Source of the DNA: Profundicola sp964553105
Lineage (GTDB): Bacteria > Bacteroidota > Bacteroidia > Flavobacteriales > Weeksellaceae
Reading direction: 5' to 3'
DNA length: 37,517 bases
Assembly: GCA_964553105.1 (NCBI GenBank)
Contig: CAZKJO010000020.1
Span: forward strand, 1 to 37,517
Under the pieces are notes generated by a model that was not told the origin of the DNA, ran no database searches, and was given only the letters and a program-made list of their open reading frames with translations. The position numbers were made by a program, and so were the translations under genes. Positions 17,315 to 24,474 of this stretch are shown here, one piece after another (the first letter of the stretch is position 1; each line of letters opens with the position of its first letter).

Positions 17315-17332
17315 TTATGATTATAATTACAA
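17315..17332 (-). promoter_or_regulatory. Crp/Fnr-type operator before the NosB-like gene
   Basis: The plus strand reads TTATGA-TTATAA-TTACAA. It shares 15 of 18 positions with the dyad before the cytochrome c gene (TTATGA-CTGTAA-TCACAA at 20095-20112), in the same orientation. Its centre is about 44 bases before the ATG. It lies between the nosZ terminator (17345-17384) and the NosB-like gene, where a promoter for the accessory genes would be expected. I see no good TAnnTTTG box downstream of it, which could mean an activator-dependent promoter. Confidence 0.55.
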
Positions 17333-17344
17333 TAGATAATTTTT

Positions 17345-17384
17345 AAATAAAAAGGGCAGAAAACTTGTATTAGGTCTCCTGCCC
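17345..17384 (-). terminator. Intrinsic terminator between nosZ and accessory genes
   Basis: On the minus strand an 11-base-pair stem pairs GGGCAGGAGAC (17384-17374) with GTTTTCTGCCC (17364-17354), including two G-U pairs, around a nine-base loop. TTTTTATTT follows. It lies about 65 bases after the nosZ stop. It should make the nosZ message end here and limit read-through into the maturation genes. Confidence 0.8.
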
Positions 17385-17447
17385 CAAAAATTGAAAAAAG
17401 TATATTTTAACTCTTTCTTAGCAAGAAAATCTTACTTTAATTTAGAT

Positions 17448-19469
17448 TTATTTTGACTCCGATTGAGCGTCTTCAGCTTTCTTCTGAGATGCTGCTGCCT
17501 CACCTAAACTCCAGTGTAGTGGTGTATTAGATCCAGCTGCAGATACTCTTACATATCCTGCCATCTCTTGGTGAAGTGCCGAACAGAAATCTGAACAATA
17601 GAATGGCCAAACTCCAACTTGTTTTGGTTCCCATAGTAAGGTTTCTGTTTGCCCTGGCATAATCAACAACTCAGCATTATTAGCTCCAATCATTGCAAAT
17701 CCATGTGGCACATCGAAGTCTTGTTCTAGGTTGGTAATGTGGAAATAAACCTTATCACCTACTTTGATTCCTTCGATATTATCTGGCGAGAAGTGAGATC
17801 GAATCATCGACATATAAACATGTACTTCGTTTCCATTTCTCTCTACTCTACCTTCACCATCAGATTTAATACTATGTGGATGCTCATTCTCCTCTAATTT
17901 GAAATACTTAACAGATTTATCCATTAACATTTCTGCTGGTAATGCACCTGCATAGTGAGGTTCACCAATGGTCGGGAAGTCTAATAATAACTCCATTTTA
18001 TCACCCGTAATATCAAATAACTGAGCCGAATGCGCTAACTCTGGACCTGTTGGTAGATATCTATCCTTAGTAATTTTGTTCATAGCAAGTAGATATTTAC
18101 CATAAGGCTTTCTTGTATTACCCCCTGGAATCATCAAGTGACCTGGAGAATAATAAGTTGGTTTTCTATCCAACACCTCCCAAGTGCCTATTTTCCATTT
18201 TACAACTTCAGATGAAATAAAGAAGGTTGTATAGGCATTTCCTTTACCATCAAACTCTGTGTGCAATGGTCCTAAACCTGGCTGTTTAACCGTACCTGCC
18301 AATACATCCTCAAAATTCAAGATTGGAATACCATAAGCATCACCATCAAACTTTTTGTTTTCTATCGCATCAATCATCTTAGTGAATGAGTGAACTGTTA
18401 AGTCTGCTGATAATTTACCGTTACCAATAATGTACTCACCTGTTGGGTCTACATCACAACCATGTGGAGACTTTGGTGTAGGAATAAAGTAAACTAAACC
18501 TGGAACATCTGCTGGGTCAATTACCCTTACCTCTTTTTTCCATTCGGTGGTCGCCATATGCGTTTTTTCATCATATTTATTATGAGCGTAATTCGCAGGA
18601 ACCGTTTTGAATTTTCCATCTTTTATTGCTTGCTCTGCTACTTTCCAGTTAACAGCTGCAATAAAATCTTTGTCATTTTGGGATGCATTCACCTCTTGTA
18701 GTGTATGTGCCTCTTCTGTATTATAAGTAGTAAAGAAGAACCAACCATGTGATTTATCTCTACCTGGGTGAGATAGGTCATAATTGAAACCTGGCATTAA
18801 GATTTGGAATGCAATATCCATTTCACCCGATTCTTGATCTACTGATAAGAAAGACATACTTGCTTTGAAGTTACCTTTGGCCTCGTTGATTGGCATATCT
18901 TTTTGAGGCGTTGGAACCGCAAACCTTGTATTTGCTACAACATACTCAGTGTTCTCTGTAATGAAAGATGAAGAGTGGTTACCCGCACTATGTGGAAGCT
19001 CAATTACCTCTACAGTTTCGAAGGTTTTAAGATCGATTCTCGCAATACGTGGTGTATTGTTACCGTTCATAAATACCCATCTACCATCAATCTCTCCATT
19101 GGTTTGAGATAAATCTGGGTGGTGTGTATCATCCCATGGAATCATACCATAAGATGTCATTAATAATGGCTTGGTTTCCTCATTATATCCATATCCTTTT
19201 TCTGGATCTTGAGAAAAAACTGGAATTACCTTAAGCAATCTACCAGATGGTAAACCATAAACTGCTAATTGTCCACTGAATCCTCCTGATAAGAAGGCAT
19301 AGAACTCATCGTACTCACCTGGAGCAACATAAACTCTCTCTGCAGCGTTACTAGCAATAGCTCCAGAGCCTTGACCTGTTTTCGTGTCTCTACTTTTGTT
19401 ACAACTGACCGTAATGGAGGTTGCAAACACAAGTAGGAATAACTTAAATAAAATGGAATTATTTCTCAT
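17448..19469 (-). CDS. nosZ: Nitrous oxide reductase, clade II (Sec-type, lipoprotein)
   Basis: This enzyme reduces N2O to N2 in the periplasm and is 673 residues long. The N-terminus has no twin-arginine motif; it is a Sec signal ending TVSC (Cys23), so a lipoprotein, as in Bacteroidota clade II enzymes. Seven His residues fit the CuZ ligands: His116-His117 (DDTHHPD), His165 (GNHSS), His336 (KSPHGCD), His403 (GPLHTEF), His444 (SPGHLM) and His505 (GEPHYAG). The C-terminal cupredoxin domain keeps the CuA set: His589 (VPHGF), Cys625-x3-Cys629-x3-His633-x2-Met636. All key residues are present, so the enzyme should be functional. It follows the cytochrome c gene by 76 bases, probably in one transcript, and is closed by a terminator. 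Confidence 0.96.
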   Translation of the reverse strand: MRNNSILFKLFLLVFATSITVSCNKSRDTKTGQGSGAIASNAAERVYVAPGEYDEFYAFLSGGFSGQLAVYGLPSGRLLKVIPVFSQDPEKGYGYNEETKPLLMTSYGMIPWDDTHHPDLSQTNGEIDGRWVFMNGNNTPRIARIDLKTFETVEVIELPHSAGNHSSSFITENTEYVVANTRFAVPTPQKDMPINEAKGNFKASMSFLSVDQESGEMDIAFQILMPGFNYDLSHPGRDKSHGWFFFTTYNTEEAHTLQEVNASQNDKDFIAAVNWKVAEQAIKDGKFKTVPANYAHNKYDEKTHMATTEWKKEVRVIDPADVPGLVYFIPTPKSPHGCDVDPTGEYIIGNGKLSADLTVHSFTKMIDAIENKKFDGDAYGIPILNFEDVLAGTVKQPGLGPLHTEFDGKGNAYTTFFISSEVVKWKIGTWEVLDRKPTYYSPGHLMIPGGNTRKPYGKYLLAMNKITKDRYLPTGPELAHSAQLFDITGDKMELLLDFPTIGEPHYAGALPAEMLMDKSVKYFKLEENEHPHSIKSDGEGRVERNGNEVHVYMSMIRSHFSPDNIEGIKVGDKVYFHITNLEQDFDVPHGFAMIGANNAELLIMPGQTETLLWEPKQVGVWPFYCSDFCSALHQEMAGYVRVSAAGSNTPLHWSLGEAAASQKKAEDAQSESK

Positions 19470-19545
19470 GTGATTATTGTTTTTGTACCTGAAATATCAA
19501 TGCTCAAATACATAAACAATGATATTCTCATGGATTTAAATAAAT

Positions 19546-20034
19546 TTATTCAATCGTTCTAATGTATTCTAAGACCTGGCGTGCCTCTTCTTCCGTTAAG
19601 TTTTGGTTGGCCATAGGAGCACCATTTGCTTCTGCTAATAATTGTTTAGCAATTGGGTCTTTTTGTGTCATTTCTTCTGGGTTCAAGATCATGTTCATAG
19701 CCCATTCTGGTGTACGACGATCTAATAAACCTTTAGGCGCAGGCCCAATAAATTTCTCTGTTGGTTTGTGACAAGCAGTACATTTTGCTTCATATATGGT
19801 TTTACCCTTTGCTGCCATATCTTGGTCAATCGTTTCAGGTATTTCAAGTGACTTAACCGGCCCAATTCCTTTGTTAGACATTGGGTCATTTGGATCAGCT
19901 GTTTCTGGTGCATCTAATTGAGGTGCTGATTGCTCCGTTGTTCTGTCTTTTGCATAATCTGGTGCTTCTTCCTTTCCACCACAGCTTATGATAAACATAC
20001 TCACGATTGCGCTTAATACAATTACTTTTTTCAT
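19546..20034 (-). CDS. Monohaem cytochrome c lipoprotein, likely NosZ electron donor
   Basis: The 162-residue lipoprotein has lipobox FIISC (Cys18), an acidic Pro-rich linker (about residues 22-60) and a class I cytochrome c domain. Haem attachment is Cys85-Thr-Ala-Cys88-His89; Met141 (GAPMANQ) is the probable distal ligand. It is encoded directly before nosZ with 76 bases between, and a Crp/Fnr-type operator sits in front. Clade II systems often use small cytochromes c as donors to NosZ, and no NosR or NosC/G/H genes are present here, so this protein is the best donor candidate. That role is inference from context. Confidence 0.88.
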   Translation of the reverse strand: MKKVIVLSAIVSMFIISCGGKEEAPDYAKDRTTEQSAPQLDAPETADPNDPMSNKGIGPVKSLEIPETIDQDMAAKGKTIYEAKCTACHKPTEKFIGPAPKGLLDRRTPEWAMNMILNPEEMTQKDPIAKQLLAEANGAPMANQNLTEEEARQVLEYIRTIE

Positions 20035-20066
20035 AATTATTATTTTTATTGTTTTTATTTCTATGA

Positions 20067-20074
20067 CAAATTTA
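20067..20074 (-). promoter_or_regulatory. -7 promoter box of the cytochrome c-nosZ unit
   Basis: The minus strand reads TAAATTTG, matching TAnnTTTG, 33 bases before the cytochrome c ATG. With initiation about 7 bases after the box (near 20060-20062), the dyad at 20092-20115 is centred about 42 bases upstream. That is the position of a class II Crp/Fnr activator site. Confidence 0.65.
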
Positions 20075-20091
20075 CGTCAACTACCAAGGTT

Positions 20092-20115
20092 GGTTTATGA
20101 CTGTAATCACAAACC
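20092..20115 (-). promoter_or_regulatory. Crp/Fnr-type operator before cytochrome c-nosZ
   Basis: The dyad is GGTTTATGA-N6-TCACAAACC on the plus strand. The two 9-base arms are inverted repeats with one mismatch, and the core TGA-N6-TCA is that of the Crp/Fnr family. It is centred about 42 bases before the predicted transcription start. The adjacent gene upstream encodes a Crp/Fnr protein whose recognition helix keeps the Glu and Arg that read this core. Confidence 0.75.
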
Positions 20116-20201
20116 AACCCAAATGGATATGACATTTAGCATATAAAAGACTAATCTATCTTTTAATTTGTCGTACTAAGTTAAATATTAAAAAAAGGAT
20201 A

Positions 20202-20777
20202 TCAAAAATAAACTTTACGTTTTTTGATTTCTAAAAGTCCTTCCTGCTCCATTTGTTTAATGGTACGTATTACAGTTTCTACTCTTAGTGCCGTAAGATT
20301 CGCGATTTGCTGACGTGTTAATCGGATTTCCTCTCGTGTTTCTTTGGTCTTAAGTTGATCGAGTAGCGTCAAGATTCTATGTTGAGGATCATGGAGCGAA
20401 ATTTCTGAAGACATGATAGATTTGAAGTAAATAATTTCGCTTAAACCTTTAGCAATAGCTTTCAGAAATGGTGGATTTTCATCTAATAATTGGAAAAAGC
20501 AATTTTTGTTTAATTTCAAAATCTCCACATCTGTTTTGGCTACTGCACTAGAAGGATAAGGCTTGTCTATGAATAAAGGCGGAGTACCTAGGGCTTCGCC
20601 ACCCTCAAAAATTTTATGCGTAAACTCTTTTCCTCCTTCGCTTAACGTATAAATTCGGACTGTGCCTTTTAGTAAAAACAAAAATGATGTAGGAGTTTCT
20701 CCAGCTTCAAATATAAATTCACCCTTTTCTAGTTTTTCTACTACAGCGCCGTATTCTATTAATAAGTCCTTATTCAT
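20202..20777 (-). CDS. Crp/Fnr-family transcriptional regulator
   Basis: The 191-residue regulator has an N-terminal cyclic-nucleotide-binding-like beta-roll (about residues 5-110, with GEFIFEAGETPTSFLFLLKG). A dimer helix and a C-terminal winged helix-turn-helix follow. The recognition helix RVETVIRTIKQME keeps Glu and Arg at the positions that contact the GTGA core. There is one Cys only (NKNCFF), so it is not an oxygen sensor of the [4Fe-4S] Fnr type; a haem-based (DNR/HcpR-like) or other signal is possible. I chose the ATG at 20777 because a candidate -7 box (20823-20830) overlaps the longer frame start at 20825. It lies 167 bases before the cytochrome c-nosZ unit and is the probable N2O/NO-responsive regulator. 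Confidence 0.85.
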   Translation of the reverse strand: MNKDLLIEYGAVVEKLEKGEFIFEAGETPTSFLFLLKGTVRIYTLSEGGKEFTHKIFEGGEALGTPPLFIDKPYPSSAVAKTDVEILKLNKNCFFQLLDENPPFLKAIAKGLSEIIYFKSIMSSEISLHDPQHRILTLLDQLKTKETREEIRLTRQQIANLTALRVETVIRTIKQMEQEGLLEIKKRKVYF

Positions 20778-20822
20778 ATGCTTTGGAATAGATATAAAAC
20801 TAAGCTCTATATATTTATTTCC

Positions 20823-20830
20823 CAAATTGA
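20823..20830 (-). promoter_or_regulatory. Candidate -7 box of the Crp/Fnr gene
   Basis: The minus strand reads TCAATTTG, one mismatch from TAnnTTTG. Initiation near 20816 would place the ATG at 20777 about 40 bases downstream and would exclude the longer reading-frame start. Confidence 0.35.
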
Positions 20831-20849
20831 ATTATAAGATAATTTCTAA

Positions 20850-20889
20850 AAAGTAAAAGCCTCAAATTTCAAAATGAAATTTGAGGCTT
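20850..20889 (-). terminator. Intrinsic terminator of fabI
   Basis: A perfect 15-base-pair stem pairs AAGCCTCAAATTTCA (20857-20871) with its complement (20875-20889) around AAA. Read on the minus strand it ends in TTTTACTTTTT. It lies 28 bases after the fabI stop. Confidence 0.88.
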
Positions 20890-20916
20890 ATATATTTTAA
20901 TAAAACTTATTTAAAC

Positions 20917-21735
20917 TTAAGACTTTTCTTCGCTATTAATAAATTTATTTACCAATCCTTCCGAAACACCCATATTACTATATCCACCGTCATTGTATAA
21001 GTTTTGTAATGTAACACGCTTAGTAAAGTCACTAAACATCATCACACATAAATCTGCACAATCATCTGCTGTTGCGTTTCCTAAAGGAGAAACTTCATCT
21101 GCAATTTGCAAGAATCCGTCGAATCCAGAAACACCTTGTCCGGCTGTAGTAGCTGTAGGAGATTGAGAAATCGTGTTCACACGTACTTTCTTTTCTTTAC
21201 CCCAGTAATATCCAAAGCTTCTAGCAATAGACTCTAAGTATGCTTTGTTATCTGCCATGTCATTGTATCCTGGGTAAACTCTTTGGGCCGCGATATATGA
21301 TAAGGCAAGAATACTACCCCAATCATTCATACAATCTTTGTCCCATGCAGTACGCATAACTTTATGGAAAGAAACCGCAGAAATATCCCATCCTTTGGTC
21401 AACCAATCATAGTTCATTTCGGTGTAGTGCTTACCTTTTCTTACGTTAATACTCATTCCAATAGAGTGTAAGATAAAGTCAATTTTACCGAATTTTTCGA
21501 TAGCAACATCAAACAAGTTACTTAAATCTTCCATAGACGTAGCATCTGCAGGTACCACTTCGCTACCCGTATCTTCTGCCAACTTATTGATTTCGCCCAT
21601 ACGTAATGCCACTGGGGCATTGGTTAGAACAAATTCGGCACCTTCTTCGTGACATCTCATGGCTGTTTTCCATGCAATTGAGTTTTCATCTAATGCGCCG
21701 AAAATTATCCCTTTCTTTCCTTGTAAAATTCCCAT
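20917..21735 (-). CDS. fabI: Enoyl-[acyl-carrier-protein] reductase (NADH)
   Basis: FabI carries out the last reduction of each fatty acid elongation cycle, enoyl-ACP to acyl-ACP, in the cytoplasm. The 272-residue short-chain dehydrogenase keeps the catalytic set Tyr147, Tyr157 and Lys164 (YIAAQRVYPGYNDMADNK). The spacing is identical to Escherichia coli FabI Tyr146/Tyr156/Lys163. The nucleotide site near GALDENSIAW and the segment LHSIGMS are also typical. The length is normal. It is monocistronic with a strong terminator, and is the only housekeeping lipid gene in the area. Confidence 0.96.
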   Translation of the reverse strand: MGILQGKKGIIFGALDENSIAWKTAMRCHEEGAEFVLTNAPVALRMGEINKLAEDTGSEVVPADATSMEDLSNLFDVAIEKFGKIDFILHSIGMSINVRKGKHYTEMNYDWLTKGWDISAVSFHKVMRTAWDKDCMNDWGSILALSYIAAQRVYPGYNDMADNKAYLESIARSFGYYWGKEKKVRVNTISQSPTATTAGQGVSGFDGFLQIADEVSPLGNATADDCADLCVMMFSDFTKRVTLQNLYNDGGYSNMGVSEGLVNKFINSEEKS

Positions 21736-21816
21736 ATGATTTGAATTAATCGTTAAATTTAAATGTTTGTTGCGAAAGTGCCAAAACTCTGTGCTAAGTC
21801 TAGCCTAAAAATTAGT

Positions 21817-22224
21817 TTATAAATTGAACTTGGCCTCTATGGTTGGTCTATTAAACACATGAGAAACAATCTCTAACTTATCATTTTGAAATAGATATAA
21901 ATCATCGATAAAGAAAAAGCTAAAGTGTTGTGAATCCACATCAAATATCCCGAAAGCTTCCTTTTCTTCACTCCATAAAACGATGCCTTCTCTTCTCATC
22001 TTCATGTCATTTATTTTGTAAGATACAATATCATACTCATAAATCATTCGATTCATTTTATCTAAAATACCAACTGAAAGATCCACATGCGTATATTTTT
22101 GATCAGATTTTGACCAAAACCAAGGGTATTTACCAGTGAAAAGCATGCCTTCTTTGGTTTCTTCGGCATAGCCCACAATGGTTTTATCATCTCTTAATCT
22201 ATATTTCTTTACTTTAATTCGCAC
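21817..22224 (-). CDS. YopX-like protein
   Basis: The 135-residue protein fits the YopX family pattern. DLSVGILDKMNRMIYEYDIV matches the typical TGLKDKNGKEIYEGDIV block. EGIVLWSEEKEAFGIFD matches GVVxYDxExxAFG, and LEIVSHVFNRPTI matches the closing IEVIGNIYENPEL block. YopX proteins are usually phage-encoded and of unknown function. No other phage gene is visible nearby, and the gene sits between fabI and a divergent pyruvyl-transferase gene. A TACTTTTG box lies only 5 bases before the ATG, so the mRNA may be leaderless. It may be a domesticated phage gene or a chromosomal branch of the family. Confidence 0.65.
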   Translation of the reverse strand: MRIKVKKYRLRDDKTIVGYAEETKEGMLFTGKYPWFWSKSDQKYTHVDLSVGILDKMNRMIYEYDIVSYKINDMKMRREGIVLWSEEKEAFGIFDVDSQHFSFFFIDDLYLFQNDKLEIVSHVFNRPTIEAKFNL

Positions 22225-22228
22225 GTCG

Positions 22229-22236
22229 CAAAAGTA
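22229..22236 (-). promoter_or_regulatory. -7 box before the YopX-like gene
   Basis: The minus strand reads TACTTTTG, an exact TAnnTTTG match, ending five bases before the ATG at 22224. Initiation about seven bases further on would fall at or near the start codon. Confidence 0.45.
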
Positions 22237-22258
22237 AAAATTAATTTCGAAAACTAAG

Positions 22259-22291
22259 TTGATAGCCCTAATCTAGCAAATTGTATATTTG
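22259..22291 (+). promoter_or_regulatory. Promoter of the pyruvyl-transferase-family gene
   Basis: TTG (22259-22261) and TATATTTG (22284-22291) are 22 bases apart, within the TTG-N17-23-TAnnTTTG promoter pattern described for Flavobacterium. The -7 box overlaps the upstream part of the open frame, so translation must start downstream, at the TTG at 22311. Confidence 0.65.
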
Positions 22292-22310
22292 CAATAATCC
22301 AAATATTAGT

Positions 22311-23279
22311 TTGAAAAAAGCCGTAATTTTTTATAAAAATACCGACAACATAGGAGACGACGTTCAAACCTATGGAGCCTGGCAATTGTTGGGTGGCGCT
22401 GATTATTTTCTAGATCGTGAATCTCTACACAATCCAGACATCGACGAAAATGTAAAATTACTTTGTAATGGCTGGTTTATGAAGAATCCAGAAAATTGGC
22501 CGCCGCATAAAGATTTAGACCCATTGTTTATATCTATGTATATAGACCATAAGCATGGCTGTTATGAGAAAATGTTATCTCCAGATCTTATCCCTTATTA
22601 TCAAAAGTATGCACCAATTGGTTGTCGAGACAAAAACACGTTGAAATTATTTAAAAAATTAGGGGTAGATAGCTATTATTCTGGATGTGCAACATTGACT
22701 TTACCGAAATACACAGGTGAGAGGACAGAAGAAATTCTTTTAGTAGATCCATTTGTTAAGATTTTTGATAAAAAATATACGGACACTCAAATAGAACGTT
22801 TAATTCCAGAGAAATATAAAAATAAAGTAAGCCTTATCACCCATCATGATTTCGAGATGAAGCATTTACCCATAGAGGAAAGAATGAAAAATGTCGAGAA
22901 ATTATTAGAACGATACGCCAAAGCAAAACTCATTATCACGTCGCGTATTCATTGTGCTCTTCCAGCAACGGCTATGGGAACTCCAGTTTATTTTATGGAT
23001 GTTGGTTATGACAGAAAACAAGCACACGATAGATTAGAAGGTTTGTTGGATTTGTTTGAAGTTGTTGATGACACACATTTCCCAGTGAGCAGTAATCAAC
23101 CTTTGACTAAGATTCAACGCAAGTTGGGTTTATATTCTAAGTCAGCAATAAAAGAAAACCCCATTGATTTTGATTTAAAACCAGAAACGATGAAGAAGTT
23201 TGAAAATAATTTTAAAAACGCCTCTCTTTTGGCTGACGGAATTAGATTGAAAGTGAAGGAATTCTTTGATGAAAACTAA
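22311..23279 (+). CDS. Polysaccharide pyruvyl transferase-family protein
   Basis: The 322-residue protein starts LKKAVIFYKNTDNIGDDVQTYGAW; the NIGDDVQ motif is typical of the polysaccharide pyruvyl transferase superfamily (CsaB/WcaK type). The C-terminal half has LIITSRIHCALPATAMGTPVYFMDVG, the conserved SRxHxxxxA site of this fold. Members add pyruvate ketals to surface glycans; the acceptor is unknown here. I chose the TTG at 22311 because the promoter -7 box lies at 22284-22291, within the longer frame. It stands alone rather than in a glycan cluster. Confidence 0.82.
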   Translation: MKKAVIFYKNTDNIGDDVQTYGAWQLLGGADYFLDRESLHNPDIDENVKLLCNGWFMKNPENWPPHKDLDPLFISMYIDHKHGCYEKMLSPDLIPYYQKYAPIGCRDKNTLKLFKKLGVDSYYSGCATLTLPKYTGERTEEILLVDPFVKIFDKKYTDTQIERLIPEKYKNKVSLITHHDFEMKHLPIEERMKNVEKLLERYAKAKLIITSRIHCALPATAMGTPVYFMDVGYDRKQAHDRLEGLLDLFEVVDDTHFPVSSNQPLTKIQRKLGLYSKSAIKENPIDFDLKPETMKKFENNFKNASLLADGIRLKVKEFFDEN

Positions 23280-23324
23280 GAAAATCCTTTGAAAAATTGA
23301 TTTTATACGTGCTTTAATTTGCAG

Positions 23325-23332
23325 TATATTTG
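23325..23332 (+). promoter_or_regulatory. -7 box directly before yidD
   Basis: TATATTTG matches TAnnTTTG and ends six bases before the yidD ATG at 23339. Initiation seven bases downstream would give a leaderless message. The nearest upstream TTG (23297-23299) is 25 bases away, slightly beyond the usual spacing. Confidence 0.55.
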
Positions 23333-23338
23333 CAATTC

Positions 23339-23587
23339 ATGAAAACATGGAAGGATTATCTTGCCCTACCTTTTATTGGGCTTATCCGCTTATATCAGTT
23401 ATTAATTTCGCCTTGGTTGGGTAGCAATTGTCGTTATCAGCCAACTTGTTCTCAATATGGTATTGAAGCCTTCAAAAAACATGGTGTTTTTAAAGGAGGA
23501 TGGTTAACTATTAAGCGAATTTCTAGTTGTCATCCTTGGGGTGGAAGTGGTTATGATCCTGTTCCAGAAAAAGAAGAAAAATTATGA
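23339..23587 (+). CDS. yidD: YidD membrane protein insertion efficiency factor
   Basis: The 82-residue protein has the full YidD pattern: an N-terminal amphipathic helix (LPFIGLIRLYQLLISPWLG), then CRYQPTCSQYGIEAFKKHG, and KRISSCHPWGGSGYDPVP, with the conserved three Cys. It helps YidC insert proteins into the inner membrane. The ATG at 23339 is preferred to an upstream TTG because a -7 box ends just before it. The gene is normally near rpmH-rnpA-yidC but here leads an operon with lgt; the stops and starts overlap as ATGA. Confidence 0.95.
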   Translation: MKTWKDYLALPFIGLIRLYQLLISPWLGSNCRYQPTCSQYGIEAFKKHGVFKGGWLTIKRISSCHPWGGSGYDPVPEKEEKL

Positions 23588-24474
23588 TAGAATTAATGGG
23601 GTATTTCACCTATGGAGGTTCAGAAGGTATCGATTTAGGATTTCTAACTTTACATTATTACAGTCTTATGTGGATTGTAGCCTTTGTTTTAGGTTGGTTT
23701 ATCATGGCCAAAATCTTTAAAATAGATGGAGCTTCAAAGGAATTATTAGACCCTTTGTTCTTATACACTTTTGTTGGTGCCATAGCTGGTGCTAGATTAG
23801 GTGAGTATGTGTTTTATGATCCCATGGCTTTTATAGAGCGTCCGTTAGAAGTCTTTTTACCCATCGTTTATTCTCCAGGTGACTCTTGGCTATTCCTACA
23901 AGATTATAAATTCGTTGGATTTATGGGCTTGGCTAGCCACGGAGCAGCTGTAGGCCTATTAATTGCAATGTATCTGTTTACACGCAAACACTTAAAAGGC
24001 AAATCTATGCTTTGGATGGTAGATCGATTGGCTATTGTTGTACCGATTGGGGGAGCTTTCATTCGCGTTGGTAACTTTATTAATTCAGAAATTGTTGGTA
24101 AGCCTACTGATGTAGCATGGGCCGTTTTATTCCAAAATCAAAGCCCTGATTATGGTCCGATTGTTCCACGGCATCCCGCACAATTATATGAGGCGATTGC
24201 TTATGTAATTTTATTTGGAATAATGTGGTACATCTATAGATATACTAAGAAAAAATACCAAACAGGATTCTTGTTCGGATTTTTCTTTATGGCATTATGG
24301 TTAATTCGTTTCACCGTGGAATTCTTCAAAGAAGATCAAGGTGTAGAATGGGTAGCCGACACATTAGGTATGAGTCTTAATAATGGTCAGGTATTGAGTA
24401 TTCCTTTGATTATATTAGGAATCATTATATTAGCAACTTCTAAAAACAGAATTCAAGATGAAAATAATTCTTAA
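23584..24474 (+). CDS. lgt: Prolipoprotein diacylglyceryl transferase
   Basis: Lgt transfers a diacylglyceryl group to the lipobox Cys of prelipoproteins, the first step of lipoprotein maturation in the inner membrane. The 296-residue protein has about seven membrane spans. The signature region is GGAFIRVGNFINSEIVGKPTDVAWAV; other conserved blocks are MGLASHGAAVGLL and RHPAQLYEA. The length is normal. It overlaps yidD by 4 bases and the DUF192 lipoprotein gene by 17 bases, so the three are translated from one message. The many lipoproteins in this window depend on it. Confidence 0.96.
   Translation: MIELMGYFTYGGSEGIDLGFLTLHYYSLMWIVAFVLGWFIMAKIFKIDGASKELLDPLFLYTFVGAIAGARLGEYVFYDPMAFIERPLEVFLPIVYSPGDSWLFLQDYKFVGFMGLASHGAAVGLLIAMYLFTRKHLKGKSMLWMVDRLAIVVPIGGAFIRVGNFINSEIVGKPTDVAWAVLFQNQSPDYGPIVPRHPAQLYEAIAYVILFGIMWYIYRYTKKKYQTGFLFGFFFMALWLIRFTVEFFKEDQGVEWVADTLGMSLNNGQVLSIPLIILGIIILATSKNRIQDENNS

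Noticed and set aside
19519..19531. ATGA-N5-TCAT dyad in the 76-base gap before nosZ
   Set aside because: The spacer is five bases instead of six and the flanks do not extend the symmetry as in the other two nos dyads. It is more likely chance.
20202..20777. Crp/Fnr protein as an oxygen-sensing [4Fe-4S] Fnr
   Set aside because: Only one cysteine is present and none in an N-terminal cluster, so it cannot hold the Fnr iron-sulfur centre.
21817..23279. Small genomic island or phage remnant around the YopX-like gene
   Set aside because: No integrase, attachment repeat, tRNA or other phage gene is visible, and composition does not shift.
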